The notes under the pieces were generated by a model that was not told where the DNA came from, ran no database searches, and saw only the letters and a program-made list of their open reading frames with translations. Source: Lentisphaerota bacterium (GTDB taxonomy: Bacteria; Verrucomicrobiota; Lentisphaeria; Victivallales; Victivallaceae). Taken from it: a stretch of 64,000 nucleotides of DNA. The stretch covers positions 1 to 64,000 of the forward strand of contig SUVV01000008.1 in the NCBI GenBank assembly GCA_015061805.1. The letters are read 5' to 3'. This document shows, one piece after another, positions 25,418-33,679 of the stretch (position 1 is its first letter; the number at the start of each line of letters is the position of its first letter). Position numbers and translations under genes: made by a program.

Positions 25418-26113
25418 CTATTTTTTGTCAAATGGGACAAATACCCCGTCGCTCAATTCAACTGCAGAATTTGCCCGTCCGGCAATGAGATGGTTGTGGG
25501 TGATCATCAGAATCGCCATCTCCGGATTGATTTCGCGCATAGCGCTGAAAAGGTCAAGGATCTCCTCCCCGGTTCTGGGATCAAGGTTACCGGTCGGTTC
25601 GTCCGCCAGAAGCAGTGAAGGAGCGTTCATCAGCGAACGGGCGATGGCGGCACGCTGCTGTTCACCGCCGGAAAGTTCCGTCGGACGGTGAGTCAACCGG
25701 TCGGCAAGTCCAAGTTTTACCAGCAATTCTTCTGCCCGCGCTTTGGCTGTTCCAGCCGACATGTTGCCGATACGTCCGGCGATGGCGGCATTTTCGAGTA
25801 TGGACAATTCCGGGAGCAGATGGTAGGACTGGAAGACAAATCCGATCTTCTCAGCCCGGAATGCCGCGCTCTGACGGCGGTTGAATTTTCCGGCATCCAT
25901 CCCGGAAAAGAGGATTTCACCGCTGTCCGGTTTTTCCAGTATGCCGATGATGTTGAGCAATGTGGTTTTTCCGCTGCCGGATGCCCCGAAAATACAGGTC
26001 CACTGACCTTTTTTCAGAGTGAAGTTCACTCCTTTGAGTACATCCAGTTTATTGCTGCCCATCTGGTAGCTTTTACGGATATCCTTGAGCTGCAGTATCG
26101 GGAAATCATTCAT
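25418..26113 (-). CDS. lolD: Lipoprotein-releasing ABC ATPase (LolD-like)
   Basis: A 231-residue ATPase powering extraction of lipoproteins from the inner membrane. Walker A GASGSGKTTLLNIIG (~36), Q-loop GFVFQSYHLLPELS, signature LSGGEQQRAAIARSL, Walker [13 protein letters not shown] and switch His in MITHN. It belongs to the LolD/MacB/FtsE branch; pairing with a LolC/E-type permease defines the role. The start MNDFPILQ overlaps the permease gene by 8 nt. Confidence 0.9.
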   Translation of the reverse strand: MNDFPILQLKDIRKSYQMGSNKLDVLKGVNFTLKKGQWTCIFGASGSGKTTLLNIIGILEKPDSGEILFSGMDAGKFNRRQSAAFRAEKIGFVFQSYHLLPELSILENAAIAGRIGNMSAGTAKARAEELLVKLGLADRLTHRPTELSGGEQQRAAIARSLMNAPSLLLADEPTGNLDPRTGEEILDLFSAMREINPEMAILMITHNHLIAGRANSAVELSDGVFVPFDKK

Positions 26114-27392
26114 AGCGCAGTGCCTCCGCAGGGTCAAGACGGGCGGCTCTCCATGCCGGAAGCAGCGCACCCAGAGTACAGAGCAGAATACTTGCTCCAA
26201 CGATCAATGCCACATCCTGTCCCACGATATGGGCGGGAAGTTCGTTGAAAAAATAAAACTTTTTCGGGAAAAGTTCCATGCCGCTTACCCGGGAGGCAAA
26301 TTGCAGTATGTCATTGCGGAAGCGGATGACCAGAATGCCGAGGGCAGTTCCGGCGATGCTTCCGGCAACTCCCACCAGCAGGCCCTGAAAGATGAATATC
26401 CGCATGACCGCCCCATCCGAACAGCCCAGCGCTTTGAGCAGACCGATCTCCCGGGTTTTCTGATAAACCGAGGTTATCAGCGTATTGGTGATACTGAATG
26501 CCGCCACCAGCACAATGAATATCAGCAGAAAGAACATCATCATTTTTTCCACATTCAGCACGTCAAGGAAGTTGCGGTTGGCTTCCTCCCATGAGATCAC
26601 CGCGCAATCCGGCAGTTCCGCCCGGAGCGCCTGCAGCAGCGCTTCCTGATCGAAGGGGTCTCTGCCCCAGCCGAAAACCGACGTGGCACTTCCCCACGGC
26701 AGGTCAAAAAGATCGGTGGCATCATCCGGATCGGCAAAGAAAATAATCCGGTCAAAGTCGGCTTTGCCGGCTGAATAGATGCCGGAAACGGTGAATTCAG
26801 ATGGCAGATAGACGGAACCTTCCTGATTGAGTTCGACCTTGCCGTTGGCGTTGAATTTCACCAGATTGGTAAGTTTACGGGCGGAATGTACCAGAAATGT
26901 ATCACCGACACCGATATCCCAGCGCGCCGCCATATCAGTACTGATCACCGCAAAACATTTTCTCCCCTCTCTGCCCAGTTTGAATTCACCTGCTTTCAGG
27001 TAACTTTTGATATCGATATGTTTTACCAATTCCTCCTGCGGTGCGGCAAAGATCACTGCCTGCGTGTCCAGACTGCGTTTCTGCGGACCGAACTGCACCA
27101 GAGTTGCACCCTGGATCACCGGAGCCGCATCGCCGCCGTGACGGCGTACCGCTTCAACTGCTCTGCCGGGGAGGGGCATCCATCCCTGAAGAGAACGGAT
27201 TTGAAAATGCGCCTGCGTTTCGATGAGTTTGGCTTTCATGACATCGGTGAATCCGGTCATGACCGCCATGACCACGATCAGCACCGTGACCCCCAGCATC
27301 ACCCCCAGAATACTCATGAGCGAGATGATGGAAACCATATTGCGGCGGGGGCGCAGATATTTCCCTGCGAGATATAATTCGGTAAGCATCAC
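26106..27392 (-). CDS. Lipoprotein-releasing ABC permease (LolC/LolE-like)
   Basis: A 428-residue permease with four membrane helices: one after the N-terminal amphipathic LYLAGKYLRPRRNMVSIIS, a large periplasmic domain (~55-285), then an FtsX-type core (FFLLIFIVLVAAFSITNTLI, RIFIFQGLLVGVAGSIAGT) and the closing ARLDPAEALRYE. This is the LolC/LolE pattern. Only one such permease is present, so it probably works as a homodimer (LolF type). It overlaps the upstream glycosyltransferase gene by 4 nt and lolD by 8 nt, linking lipoprotein sorting to cell-surface glycan modification. Confidence 0.9.
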   Translation of the reverse strand: MMLTELYLAGKYLRPRRNMVSIISLMSILGVMLGVTVLIVVMAVMTGFTDVMKAKLIETQAHFQIRSLQGWMPLPGRAVEAVRRHGGDAAPVIQGATLVQFGPQKRSLDTQAVIFAAPQEELVKHIDIKSYLKAGEFKLGREGRKCFAVISTDMAARWDIGVGDTFLVHSARKLTNLVKFNANGKVELNQEGSVYLPSEFTVSGIYSAGKADFDRIIFFADPDDATDLFDLPWGSATSVFGWGRDPFDQEALLQALRAELPDCAVISWEEANRNFLDVLNVEKMMMFFLLIFIVLVAAFSITNTLITSVYQKTREIGLLKALGCSDGAVMRIFIFQGLLVGVAGSIAGTALGILVIRFRNDILQFASRVSGMELFPKKFYFFNELPAHIVGQDVALIVGASILLCTLGALLPAWRAARLDPAEALRYE

Positions 27393-29005
27393 TGTTTCTC
27401 CGGAGCGGCGGTCAAGTCGAAAATAAGCATCTGCAGCGGATCGGCATTTATTTCCTGCGCGTTGAGGACATAATTACCGGCTTTTTCAACGCCGGGGATA
27501 CTCTTCGCGCCTTCCGGCCGATTGCTGATAAAGAGAATTTTGGGAGTTCCCACCGGGATATTTCCATGGATAAAGTCAGACTTGGTGCGGATGTTTTTGA
27601 AATCAAATTCCCATGCCGCGGCATTGGCAAGTTCTTCGTTGGCGGCGACGACGGTGTATTTGCACTTGTCAGTCAACTGGCAGCGGCGGCCCAGATCCCG
27701 GAGCGCTTCACCCGGCATCCACTCATTGCCTTTGAAGAACCAGGGCATGAAAAGCAGTACCAGACCGATTCCGGCAAAGTAGAGGTAAAGCCGGCTCCGC
27801 CAGTTGCCGATGGCACTGTAGATCATCATGATCCCGGCAATGATCAGCACTGTGCCCATGACCGGATAAAAGAGTCCGGTAAGCGGAATACTCTTCAAAT
27901 ATTCCGGCTTGGTGAAGTGAAGTATTGCCAGTCCGGTACCGCATGCGGCAAGCAGAACTCCCCATGCCGTCATCAGCCAGTTGTAGGAGCGGTGATGACA
28001 GCCGCTGTTGAAGTAAACCCGGATGCCCGCCGCAATCAACAGCGCCAGCGGCGCAAAACTGCACAGCACCACACTGGCATCCCAGGTCGGGTTGAGCGTC
28101 GCGATCACCAGCGGTATGAAAAGGAAGCAGAAGGCAAAACGGAAGAGCGGCTGACGGAGAAATCCTTTCCACGCCTCTTTGCCAACCACTCCCGCCGCCG
28201 GGATCAGCAATGCCGAGGGGAATGCACCGAGCGCAAAGAGATAGAGCGGCAAATACCACGGCATCGATTCCCAGCAGCAGAATGAGGCAAATTCCCGCCG
28301 GACAAGGGCGCACAGATATCCCGGTTCAGCCCGGTTGACCGCTGCTGCCCAGGGGAGCGCGATCAGTGCGGCGATTGCCGGAATCAAAATCAGCAGAAAC
28401 GGCAGTTGACGGAGTTTTTTGTCCCATATCATGTAGGCAAGTCCGGAGAGCAGCGGTATGAGCAGTGCGCTGATGCCGCCGGTGAGAAATCCGAATCCGG
28501 CAAATACGCCGCAGAGAATGAGGTTCAACGTTTTGCGGCGGTTCAGTTTTGCTTCCTGAAGCGCGATGAAAAGAGTCCCGCAACTGCCGGTGCAGAGCAT
28601 GGCAAACAGTGGTCCGGCAGAGGCAACTGTCCCGGATGTGTAAATCGCCGAACTGGTCAGATAGATGATTGCCGAGAGCGCCGCCAGTTTTTCATCCCGG
28701 AGCATTTGGGCGATGAGGATCCAGATAAAGAGTGCGGTAAGACCTGCCGACAGCGCCGACGGGAAACGCACGGCAAAACCGTTTTTACCGAAAAGCTGTA
28801 TCGATTTTGCTGCCGGATAATATGCCGGGGCGGGAGTTGATATAACAGTTTCACCCCGCCGCTGCGGCGTTACATAGTCGCCGGACAAGACCATTTCTCT
28901 GGCGCTTTCAGCAAATTTGTATTCCGGAATGGCCATGGGGCGGCTGCCCAGCGGCAGAATGTATGCAATCACGAAAAAGAGAAAAATCCAACCGAAATAC
29001 TTCAT
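27389..29005 (-). CDS. ArnT-like membrane glycosyltransferase
   Basis: A 538-residue protein with about twelve membrane segments. The N-terminal loop RPMAIPEYKFAESAREMVLS and the next VTPQRRGETVISTPAPAYY match the ArnT/GT83 pattern (PE---AE-AREM), where an acidic residue coordinates the lipid-phosphate donor. ArnT adds aminoarabinose to lipid A; here the sugar and acceptor are unknown and other arn genes are absent. A soluble C-terminal part follows residue ~410. It is in a tightly overlapped operon with the Lol genes. Confidence 0.8.
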   Translation of the reverse strand: MKYFGWIFLFFVIAYILPLGSRPMAIPEYKFAESAREMVLSGDYVTPQRRGETVISTPAPAYYPAAKSIQLFGKNGFAVRFPSALSAGLTALFIWILIAQMLRDEKLAALSAIIYLTSSAIYTSGTVASAGPLFAMLCTGSCGTLFIALQEAKLNRRKTLNLILCGVFAGFGFLTGGISALLIPLLSGLAYMIWDKKLRQLPFLLILIPAIAALIALPWAAAVNRAEPGYLCALVRREFASFCCWESMPWYLPLYLFALGAFPSALLIPAAGVVGKEAWKGFLRQPLFRFAFCFLFIPLVIATLNPTWDASVVLCSFAPLALLIAAGIRVYFNSGCHHRSYNWLMTAWGVLLAACGTGLAILHFTKPEYLKSIPLTGLFYPVMGTVLIIAGIMMIYSAIGNWRSRLYLYFAGIGLVLLFMPWFFKGNEWMPGEALRDLGRRCQLTDKCKYTVVAANEELANAAAWEFDFKNIRTKSDFIHGNIPVGTPKILFISNRPEGAKSIPGVEKAGNYVLNAQEINADPLQMLIFDLTAAPEKQ

Positions 29006-30189
29006 TTTTTATCAACTCCGTTTTTGTAATAATAGAACAGGCGAAATTTCCCGGTGCTGTAACGGATACCGTTGAACATCGGGCAGGAATTCTCCAGTTT
29101 CTTTGATGAACAAACAACCAGAATATTGCTTTTCTGCAATGATTTTTCGATACTCTGTTTCAGATCAGCAGGTTTGATCTCTCCGGCATTGTTTCCTACG
29201 GTTTTGACCGGAAATTTGAAAAATTCACTGAAAAACGGGACATCCTGTTTTTCGGCAAAACAGATGGTATCGGCGGACGGCAACTCTCCGGCAATGCTTT
29301 CAAAACGGTAGTGCCAGTAGATTTCACGCTGGATGTGCCACGGCAGGGTAAGCGGCAGGGTGAAAAGCAGAAAGGCAAATGCTCCGCCGATCAGCAGCAG
29401 TTTGCGGCCATTCTTTTTTGCCCCTTTTGCCAGATTGAACCAAATGAGCGGCAGCAGGAGCATCAGCAGAGGACGGATTATCCGTTCCCCTTTGCGGTAG
29501 AGCGCGAATTCCGGCGGGAAATCCACCTTGAAGTGGCGCAGCAGCACCGGCACCAGCACCGCGACCGCCAGAAACAGCAGTATGATCGAACAGACTCTGG
29601 CAAAACGGTCGAGCCGGAGTGCGGTGCGTTCCCGGTCTTGTCCGATGGCGTGGAAGAATTTAAGCAATATAAGTACTGCCGCGGCAACGGCAATGAGCCA
29701 CAGATCGCTGATGTTGAAAAATATTGACCGCATGTAAAATATTCCGGCAAATACGGAAATCAGAATACCGGCAATTGCCGCGAAACGTTTTTTTACTGAA
29801 ACTTTGCCGGCAGAGCAGATCATGCCGTAAACGATCCAAAGCGTTCCTGCGGAGAACAGCGGAGTGAGTGTCGCCGCGCTTCCGAAGTAAAAGACCGGCG
29901 GAAACAGCAAATAAAAAATTGCCGATCTGCCGGGGTGTCGGAATTTCCACCGCTTGCTGATGAGGTATACTGCAACTGCTCCGGCAAAGGTGAGCAATAT
30001 TGCCGGTGTGCGGAAAAGCAGCCGGAAATCCGGAAATTCCGGGAATATGCTGTGCAGTTTGTGGATGAAAACATATTCGCAGGGCGCCGCCAGCGGACGG
30101 ATCGCCGCTTCCGCGACATATATGGTCAACAAGATCAGCGATATTATCAGCTGATCAGAGTGTTTGCTGCAAAACTTTTTTATATTCAT
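29002..30189 (-). CDS. Polytopic membrane protein, first gene of the Lol operon
   Basis: A 395-residue protein with eight to ten hydrophobic segments and a C-terminal soluble tail (~295-395). RPLAAPCEYVFIHKLHSIFP follows the first membrane segment in the same place where ArnT-like proteins carry their acidic loop, and the general layout resembles the downstream gene, so it may be a reduced paralogue, but the AE-AREM motif is missing. It overlaps the ArnT-like gene by 4 nt. Function unknown. Confidence 0.72.
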   Translation of the reverse strand: MNIKKFCSKHSDQLIISLILLTIYVAEAAIRPLAAPCEYVFIHKLHSIFPEFPDFRLLFRTPAILLTFAGAVAVYLISKRWKFRHPGRSAIFYLLFPPVFYFGSAATLTPLFSAGTLWIVYGMICSAGKVSVKKRFAAIAGILISVFAGIFYMRSIFFNISDLWLIAVAAAVLILLKFFHAIGQDRERTALRLDRFARVCSIILLFLAVAVLVPVLLRHFKVDFPPEFALYRKGERIIRPLLMLLLPLIWFNLAKGAKKNGRKLLLIGGAFAFLLFTLPLTLPWHIQREIYWHYRFESIAGELPSADTICFAEKQDVPFFSEFFKFPVKTVGNNAGEIKPADLKQSIEKSLQKSNILVVCSSKKLENSCPMFNGIRYSTGKFRLFYYYKNGVDKK

Positions 30190-30296
30190 TTCGGTTCAGT
30201 TGTTCAAATTATGTAGAATCGCATCCGTAAAACAAAACTTACATATAAAATAACACAAATCTGTCAGGAAATCAAGGGATTATTGTTAAACATCGC

Positions 30297-30333
30297 TTGA
30301 AAAAGCAATTCCCGTGAGGTATATTTCACCTCA
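30297..30333 (+). promoter_or_regulatory. ddh promoter with operator-like inverted repeat
   Basis: TTGAAA (30297-30302), 17-bp spacer, TATATT (30320-30325). The -10 is embedded in TGAGGT-N7-ACCTCA (30315-30333), a 6-bp inverted repeat well placed for a repressor. Confidence 0.65.
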
Positions 30334-30374
30334 ACAGAAGAAAAAAACAGTAAAAATATGAGGAGTTTTTTATC

Positions 30375-31373
30375 ATGTCTTCAATCCGTGTCGTTGTTGC
30401 CGGTTACGGTAATGTCGGTCGAGGTGTTATTGCCGCGATCAGGAATAATCCGGATATGGTACTTGCCGGTATTGTCAGCCGTTCTCCGGAACGGGTAAAA
30501 AAAGAGATCAGCGATGTCCCCGTCCTGCCGTTGGCTGATGTGGAAAAATGGGTCGCTGAACTGCGCCCGGATGTGGCGGTTCTCTGCGGCGGTTCCAAGA
30601 ATGATCTGCCGGAACAGACTGCGATGATCAACAAATTTGTCAATACCGTCGACAGTTTTGACAACCACAGCTGTATTCCGCAGTATTTTGCCAAAGTGGA
30701 TGCTTCGGCACAGGAATCAGGATTTGTTTCGGTCATCTCTACCGGATGGGATCCCGGAGTCTTTTCCATGGAACGGGTGCTTGCCAACAGTTTCCTGCCC
30801 GGATGCCGCGCCTATGGCTTCTACGGTCTCGGTGAAGCCGGCGGCTTGAGCATGGGACACTCTGATGCGCTCCGCACCATCGAAGGTGTTCTCGATGCCC
30901 GTCAGTATACTCACGCCGTTCCGGAAGCGATCGAAAAAGTGCGCGCAGGTGATAATCCGCAGTTCACTCCCGGCGATATGCACACCAGAGAATGTTTCGT
31001 TGTTGCCGCCCCCGGCGCTGACAAGGAAAAAATCACCAGTGAGATCATCAACATGCCCGGATATTTCGCTCCTTACCGGACCACGGTCAACTTTGTCACC
31101 ATGGAGGAACTCAAAGCCAAATACAGCGGCTTTCCCCATGACGGTCTGGTGGTCGCCGCCGGTACCACCGGCGATGGAAATGCCGCCGGTATCGAATACC
31201 GCTGCAAATGGAGCAGCAATCCGGAAGCGACCGCCAATATTCTGGTCGCCCATGCCCGCGCCGCTGTCCGGCTCGCTGCCGAAGGACGCAAGGGAGCGTT
31301 TACCATTCTGGATATTCCGCCTGCCTACTTCTCAACGCTGAGCAAGGCTGAACTTTTGGAAAAGTGGATGTAA
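30375..31373 (+). CDS. ddh: meso-Diaminopimelate dehydrogenase
   Basis: A 332-residue NADPH-dependent enzyme making meso-diaminopimelate directly from tetrahydrodipicolinate and ammonia. N-terminal Rossmann motif VVVAGYGNVGRGV, then VLCGGSKNDLPEQ, the substrate loops VNTVDSFDNH, STGWDPGVFSMERV and GLGEAGGLSMGHSDALR, all characteristic of Ddh. It supplies lysine and peptidoglycan precursors in a single step. The ribosome binding site GAGGAG is well spaced. The following esterase gene starts 25 bp downstream and probably shares the transcript. Confidence 0.94.
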   Translation: MSSIRVVVAGYGNVGRGVIAAIRNNPDMVLAGIVSRSPERVKKEISDVPVLPLADVEKWVAELRPDVAVLCGGSKNDLPEQTAMINKFVNTVDSFDNHSCIPQYFAKVDASAQESGFVSVISTGWDPGVFSMERVLANSFLPGCRAYGFYGLGEAGGLSMGHSDALRTIEGVLDARQYTHAVPEAIEKVRAGDNPQFTPGDMHTRECFVVAAPGADKEKITSEIINMPGYFAPYRTTVNFVTMEELKAKYSGFPHDGLVVAAGTTGDGNAAGIEYRCKWSSNPEATANILVAHARAAVRLAAEGRKGAFTILDIPPAYFSTLSKAELLEKWM

Positions 31374-31398
31374 TTATTCTGAAACAGGAGTATGCATT

Positions 31399-33357
31399 AT
31401 GAATAATCAGCGTTCTATCCTCGGAAATTATCTGCATGAAAGTTCCGTCCGCCGCATCCGGCAGCTCAATCGTGAACGCAACGCCCGGATCGAGGCGCTT
31501 AAAACCCGCGAAGATGCTGAAGCGTATGTGAAAAGTGTACGGCAGAAGATCGCCGCCTGCTTCCCGATGCCATCCGATCATTCGGTACCCAAGTCGGAGC
31601 TGACCGGAGTTGTCCGCAAAGAGGGATTTTCGATTGAAAAGATCATCTACTACAGCCGGGAAAACTTCCCGGTCACTTCCAACTTGTATCTCCCCGATAC
31701 TCCGGGCAAGCATCCGGGCGTGATCTTTCTCTGCGGTCACTCTGCCAATGGCAAACTCAGTGAAGCCTACCGCAGCGGAGCCGCCAATCTGGCGCAAAAA
31801 GGATTCGTCGTCCTGTTGATCGACCCCATCAGTCAGGGTGAACGCTGGCAGTTTATCGATGTCCCCAACGCCTCCGAAGCCAACGGCAAGTGTACCCGCG
31901 AACACAATATGATGGGTAAGCAGCTCCGGCTCTTCGGTGAATTTTTCGGTGCATGGCGCGCCTATGATGCCATTCGCGGTCTGGACTATCTGCTGTCCCG
32001 TCCGGAGGTCGACCCCGCCCGGGTCGGTATCACCGGAAACTCCGGCGGCGGTACGATGACCACTTTTACGCAGGCTCTGGATGAACGCTTCACTATGGCT
32101 GCCGCCAGCTGCTATGTCACCAGTTGGCAGCGCAACTTTGAAAATGAATTGCCCGCCGACGTCGAACAGATCCCGCCGGGTATCCTCGCTGCCGGTTGCG
32201 AAATGGGTGACTTCATCCTCGCGTACGCTCCCCGTCCGGTGCTGCTGCTGGGACAGAAAAATGACTTCTTTGATCCCCGCGGTCTCCTTGAGACCTATAA
32301 TCAGGTCAAAAAAGTCTATGCTCTGCTTGGCGCAGAAGAGAATGTCCAGTGTTTCATTGGACCTACCAATCACGGTTATTCCATTGAAAACCGTGAAGCA
32401 ATGTACGGATTTTTTACCAAACATGCCGGAGTCGATGCGGAGGTCAAAGAGAACTTTGATGCAACACAACTCTCTGAACCGGAATTGATCTGCACGGCAA
32501 GCGGACAACTGCTCAAGAGCCGCCCCGAGTTGGCGAAAGTCCACGATTTCATCGCCGCATTTGCCCGTGATTTCGCGGAAAAACGTCCCAAACTGGATGC
32601 CGCCGGAGTCAGGGCAAAACTTAAAGAGTTGTTGAATATTCCGGATAAGATCGAAGAACCCTATGTCCGGATGCTGCGCGGCACCGGAGTCCCCGGAGTT
32701 CCCGATCAACGCCGCAGTTTTGCCCGTTTCGCTCTGGAAAGTCCCGATGGTATGCTCACTCCGCTGAAACTCAACTCCGGAACGACCTGGTTCCATTTTC
32801 CGGCGCTGGAGAAACTCACCATCTACATTCCCCATCTTGATTCAGCAAGCGAAGTCATCAAGATCGATCGGGATGCCGATGATATCTATGCCGGTTTGGA
32901 TGTTTCCGGACTCGGAGAAACCTTGTCGCTCAACGCCGATCAGGTCGCTGAAATGCGTAAATTCAACGCACTCTACAGTCAGGATTACCACTATGATTGC
33001 GTCGAATTGATGTTCGGCTCTTCCATGGTGGCGCGGCGGGTGATGGATATTCTCCGGGCGGTCGAATTTGTCAAGGCGCGCGGTGTCAAGCGTATTGAAA
33101 TCGCCGGCAGAGGGCAAGGTGCGTTCCCGGCGCTGTTTGCCGCGCTGCTTTGCGATGATATCGCGGCGGTCAAACTCTGGGATGCACTTGAATCATATCG
33201 CAGTATTGCGGACAAACGTTTCTCCGCGTGGCCGCAGTCCTGCATGGTTCCGGGAATTCTCAAATATATGGATCTTGCAGATATCCGCGAGGCGGTCGCT
33301 TCGGTCAAGAGTCTGGAAGTTGTCAACTTTGTGAAAGAACCGATCCCGGAAGTCTGA
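31399..33357 (+). CDS. Acetylxylan-esterase-type alpha/beta hydrolase, long form
   Basis: A 652-residue protein without signal peptide. The first ~340 residues form an alpha/beta hydrolase: oxyanion loop VIFLCGHSANGK, nucleophile Ser in GITGNSGGGTMTTF (~217), acid in LLLGQKNDFFDPRG and His in GPTNHGYS (~317). This is the AXE1/Abhydrolase_7-like group found in polysaccharide degraders. The last ~300 residues repeat a shorter, apparently inactive hydrolase-like fold (RIEIAGRGQGAFPALFAALL has Gly-Gln in place of a nucleophile Ser). Substrate probably acetylated sugars or antibiotics; unknown. Confidence 0.82.
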   Translation: MNNQRSILGNYLHESSVRRIRQLNRERNARIEALKTREDAEAYVKSVRQKIAACFPMPSDHSVPKSELTGVVRKEGFSIEKIIYYSRENFPVTSNLYLPDTPGKHPGVIFLCGHSANGKLSEAYRSGAANLAQKGFVVLLIDPISQGERWQFIDVPNASEANGKCTREHNMMGKQLRLFGEFFGAWRAYDAIRGLDYLLSRPEVDPARVGITGNSGGGTMTTFTQALDERFTMAAASCYVTSWQRNFENELPADVEQIPPGILAAGCEMGDFILAYAPRPVLLLGQKNDFFDPRGLLETYNQVKKVYALLGAEENVQCFIGPTNHGYSIENREAMYGFFTKHAGVDAEVKENFDATQLSEPELICTASGQLLKSRPELAKVHDFIAAFARDFAEKRPKLDAAGVRAKLKELLNIPDKIEEPYVRMLRGTGVPGVPDQRRSFARFALESPDGMLTPLKLNSGTTWFHFPALEKLTIYIPHLDSASEVIKIDRDADDIYAGLDVSGLGETLSLNADQVAEMRKFNALYSQDYHYDCVELMFGSSMVARRVMDILRAVEFVKARGVKRIEIAGRGQGAFPALFAALLCDDIAAVKLWDALESYRSIADKRFSAWPQSCMVPGILKYMDLADIREAVASVKSLEVVNFVKEPIPEV

Positions 33358-33374
33358 TGAAATAAAAATAAAGC

Positions 33375-33416
33375 GGGCTGCAGCAGAAAGTGATTTTGCT
33401 GTAGCCCATTTTTTTT
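33375..33416 (+). terminator. Intrinsic terminator after the long esterase gene
   Basis: GGGCTGCAGCA pairs with TGCTGTAGCCC (one G-T pair), followed by ATTTTTTTT. Confidence 0.9.
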
Positions 33417-33575
33417 AATGTTCAGATAATTTGCCGGTTTCAGTTTAATGAGGATACAATAATTCTTAAAATATCTCAACATGATGTGTTTTGCAAGTCA
33501 TTCCTTATGAGATAAAATTATAAAAGCATATTTTCAGCATAACCCGGAATCGGAAAATTATTGGTGTTTTGCGAA

Positions 33576-33613
33576 AAAAACGTACGTTTTTGATAAAATC
33601 CCGTACGCGATTT
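33576..33613 (+). promoter_or_regulatory. Palindromic operator, CGTACG core
   Basis: AAAAACGTACGTTTTT (33576-33591) is a perfect 16-bp palindrome; a second CGTACG, in CCCGTACGCGATTT (33600-33613), follows about 20 bp later, just upstream of the promoter. A CG-centred palindrome is typical for LacI-family regulators of sugar genes. Confidence 0.55.
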
Positions 33614-33615
33614 GC

Positions 33616-33644
33616 TTGTAAAATAATCTTCTGTCCATTATATT
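33616..33644 (+). promoter_or_regulatory. Promoter of the DUF4838 operon
   Basis: TTGTAA (33616-33621), 17-bp spacer, TATATT (33639-33644); ribosome binding site AAGGAG before the ATG at 33680. Confidence 0.65.
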
Positions 33645-33679
33645 AACCGGTACACCTGAACTTATATCAAGGAGCAAAT

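Noticed and set aside
31300-32835. 511-residue minus-strand ORF opposite the long esterase gene
   Set aside because: Antisense shadow, spans the esterase and the end of ddh, no start signals.
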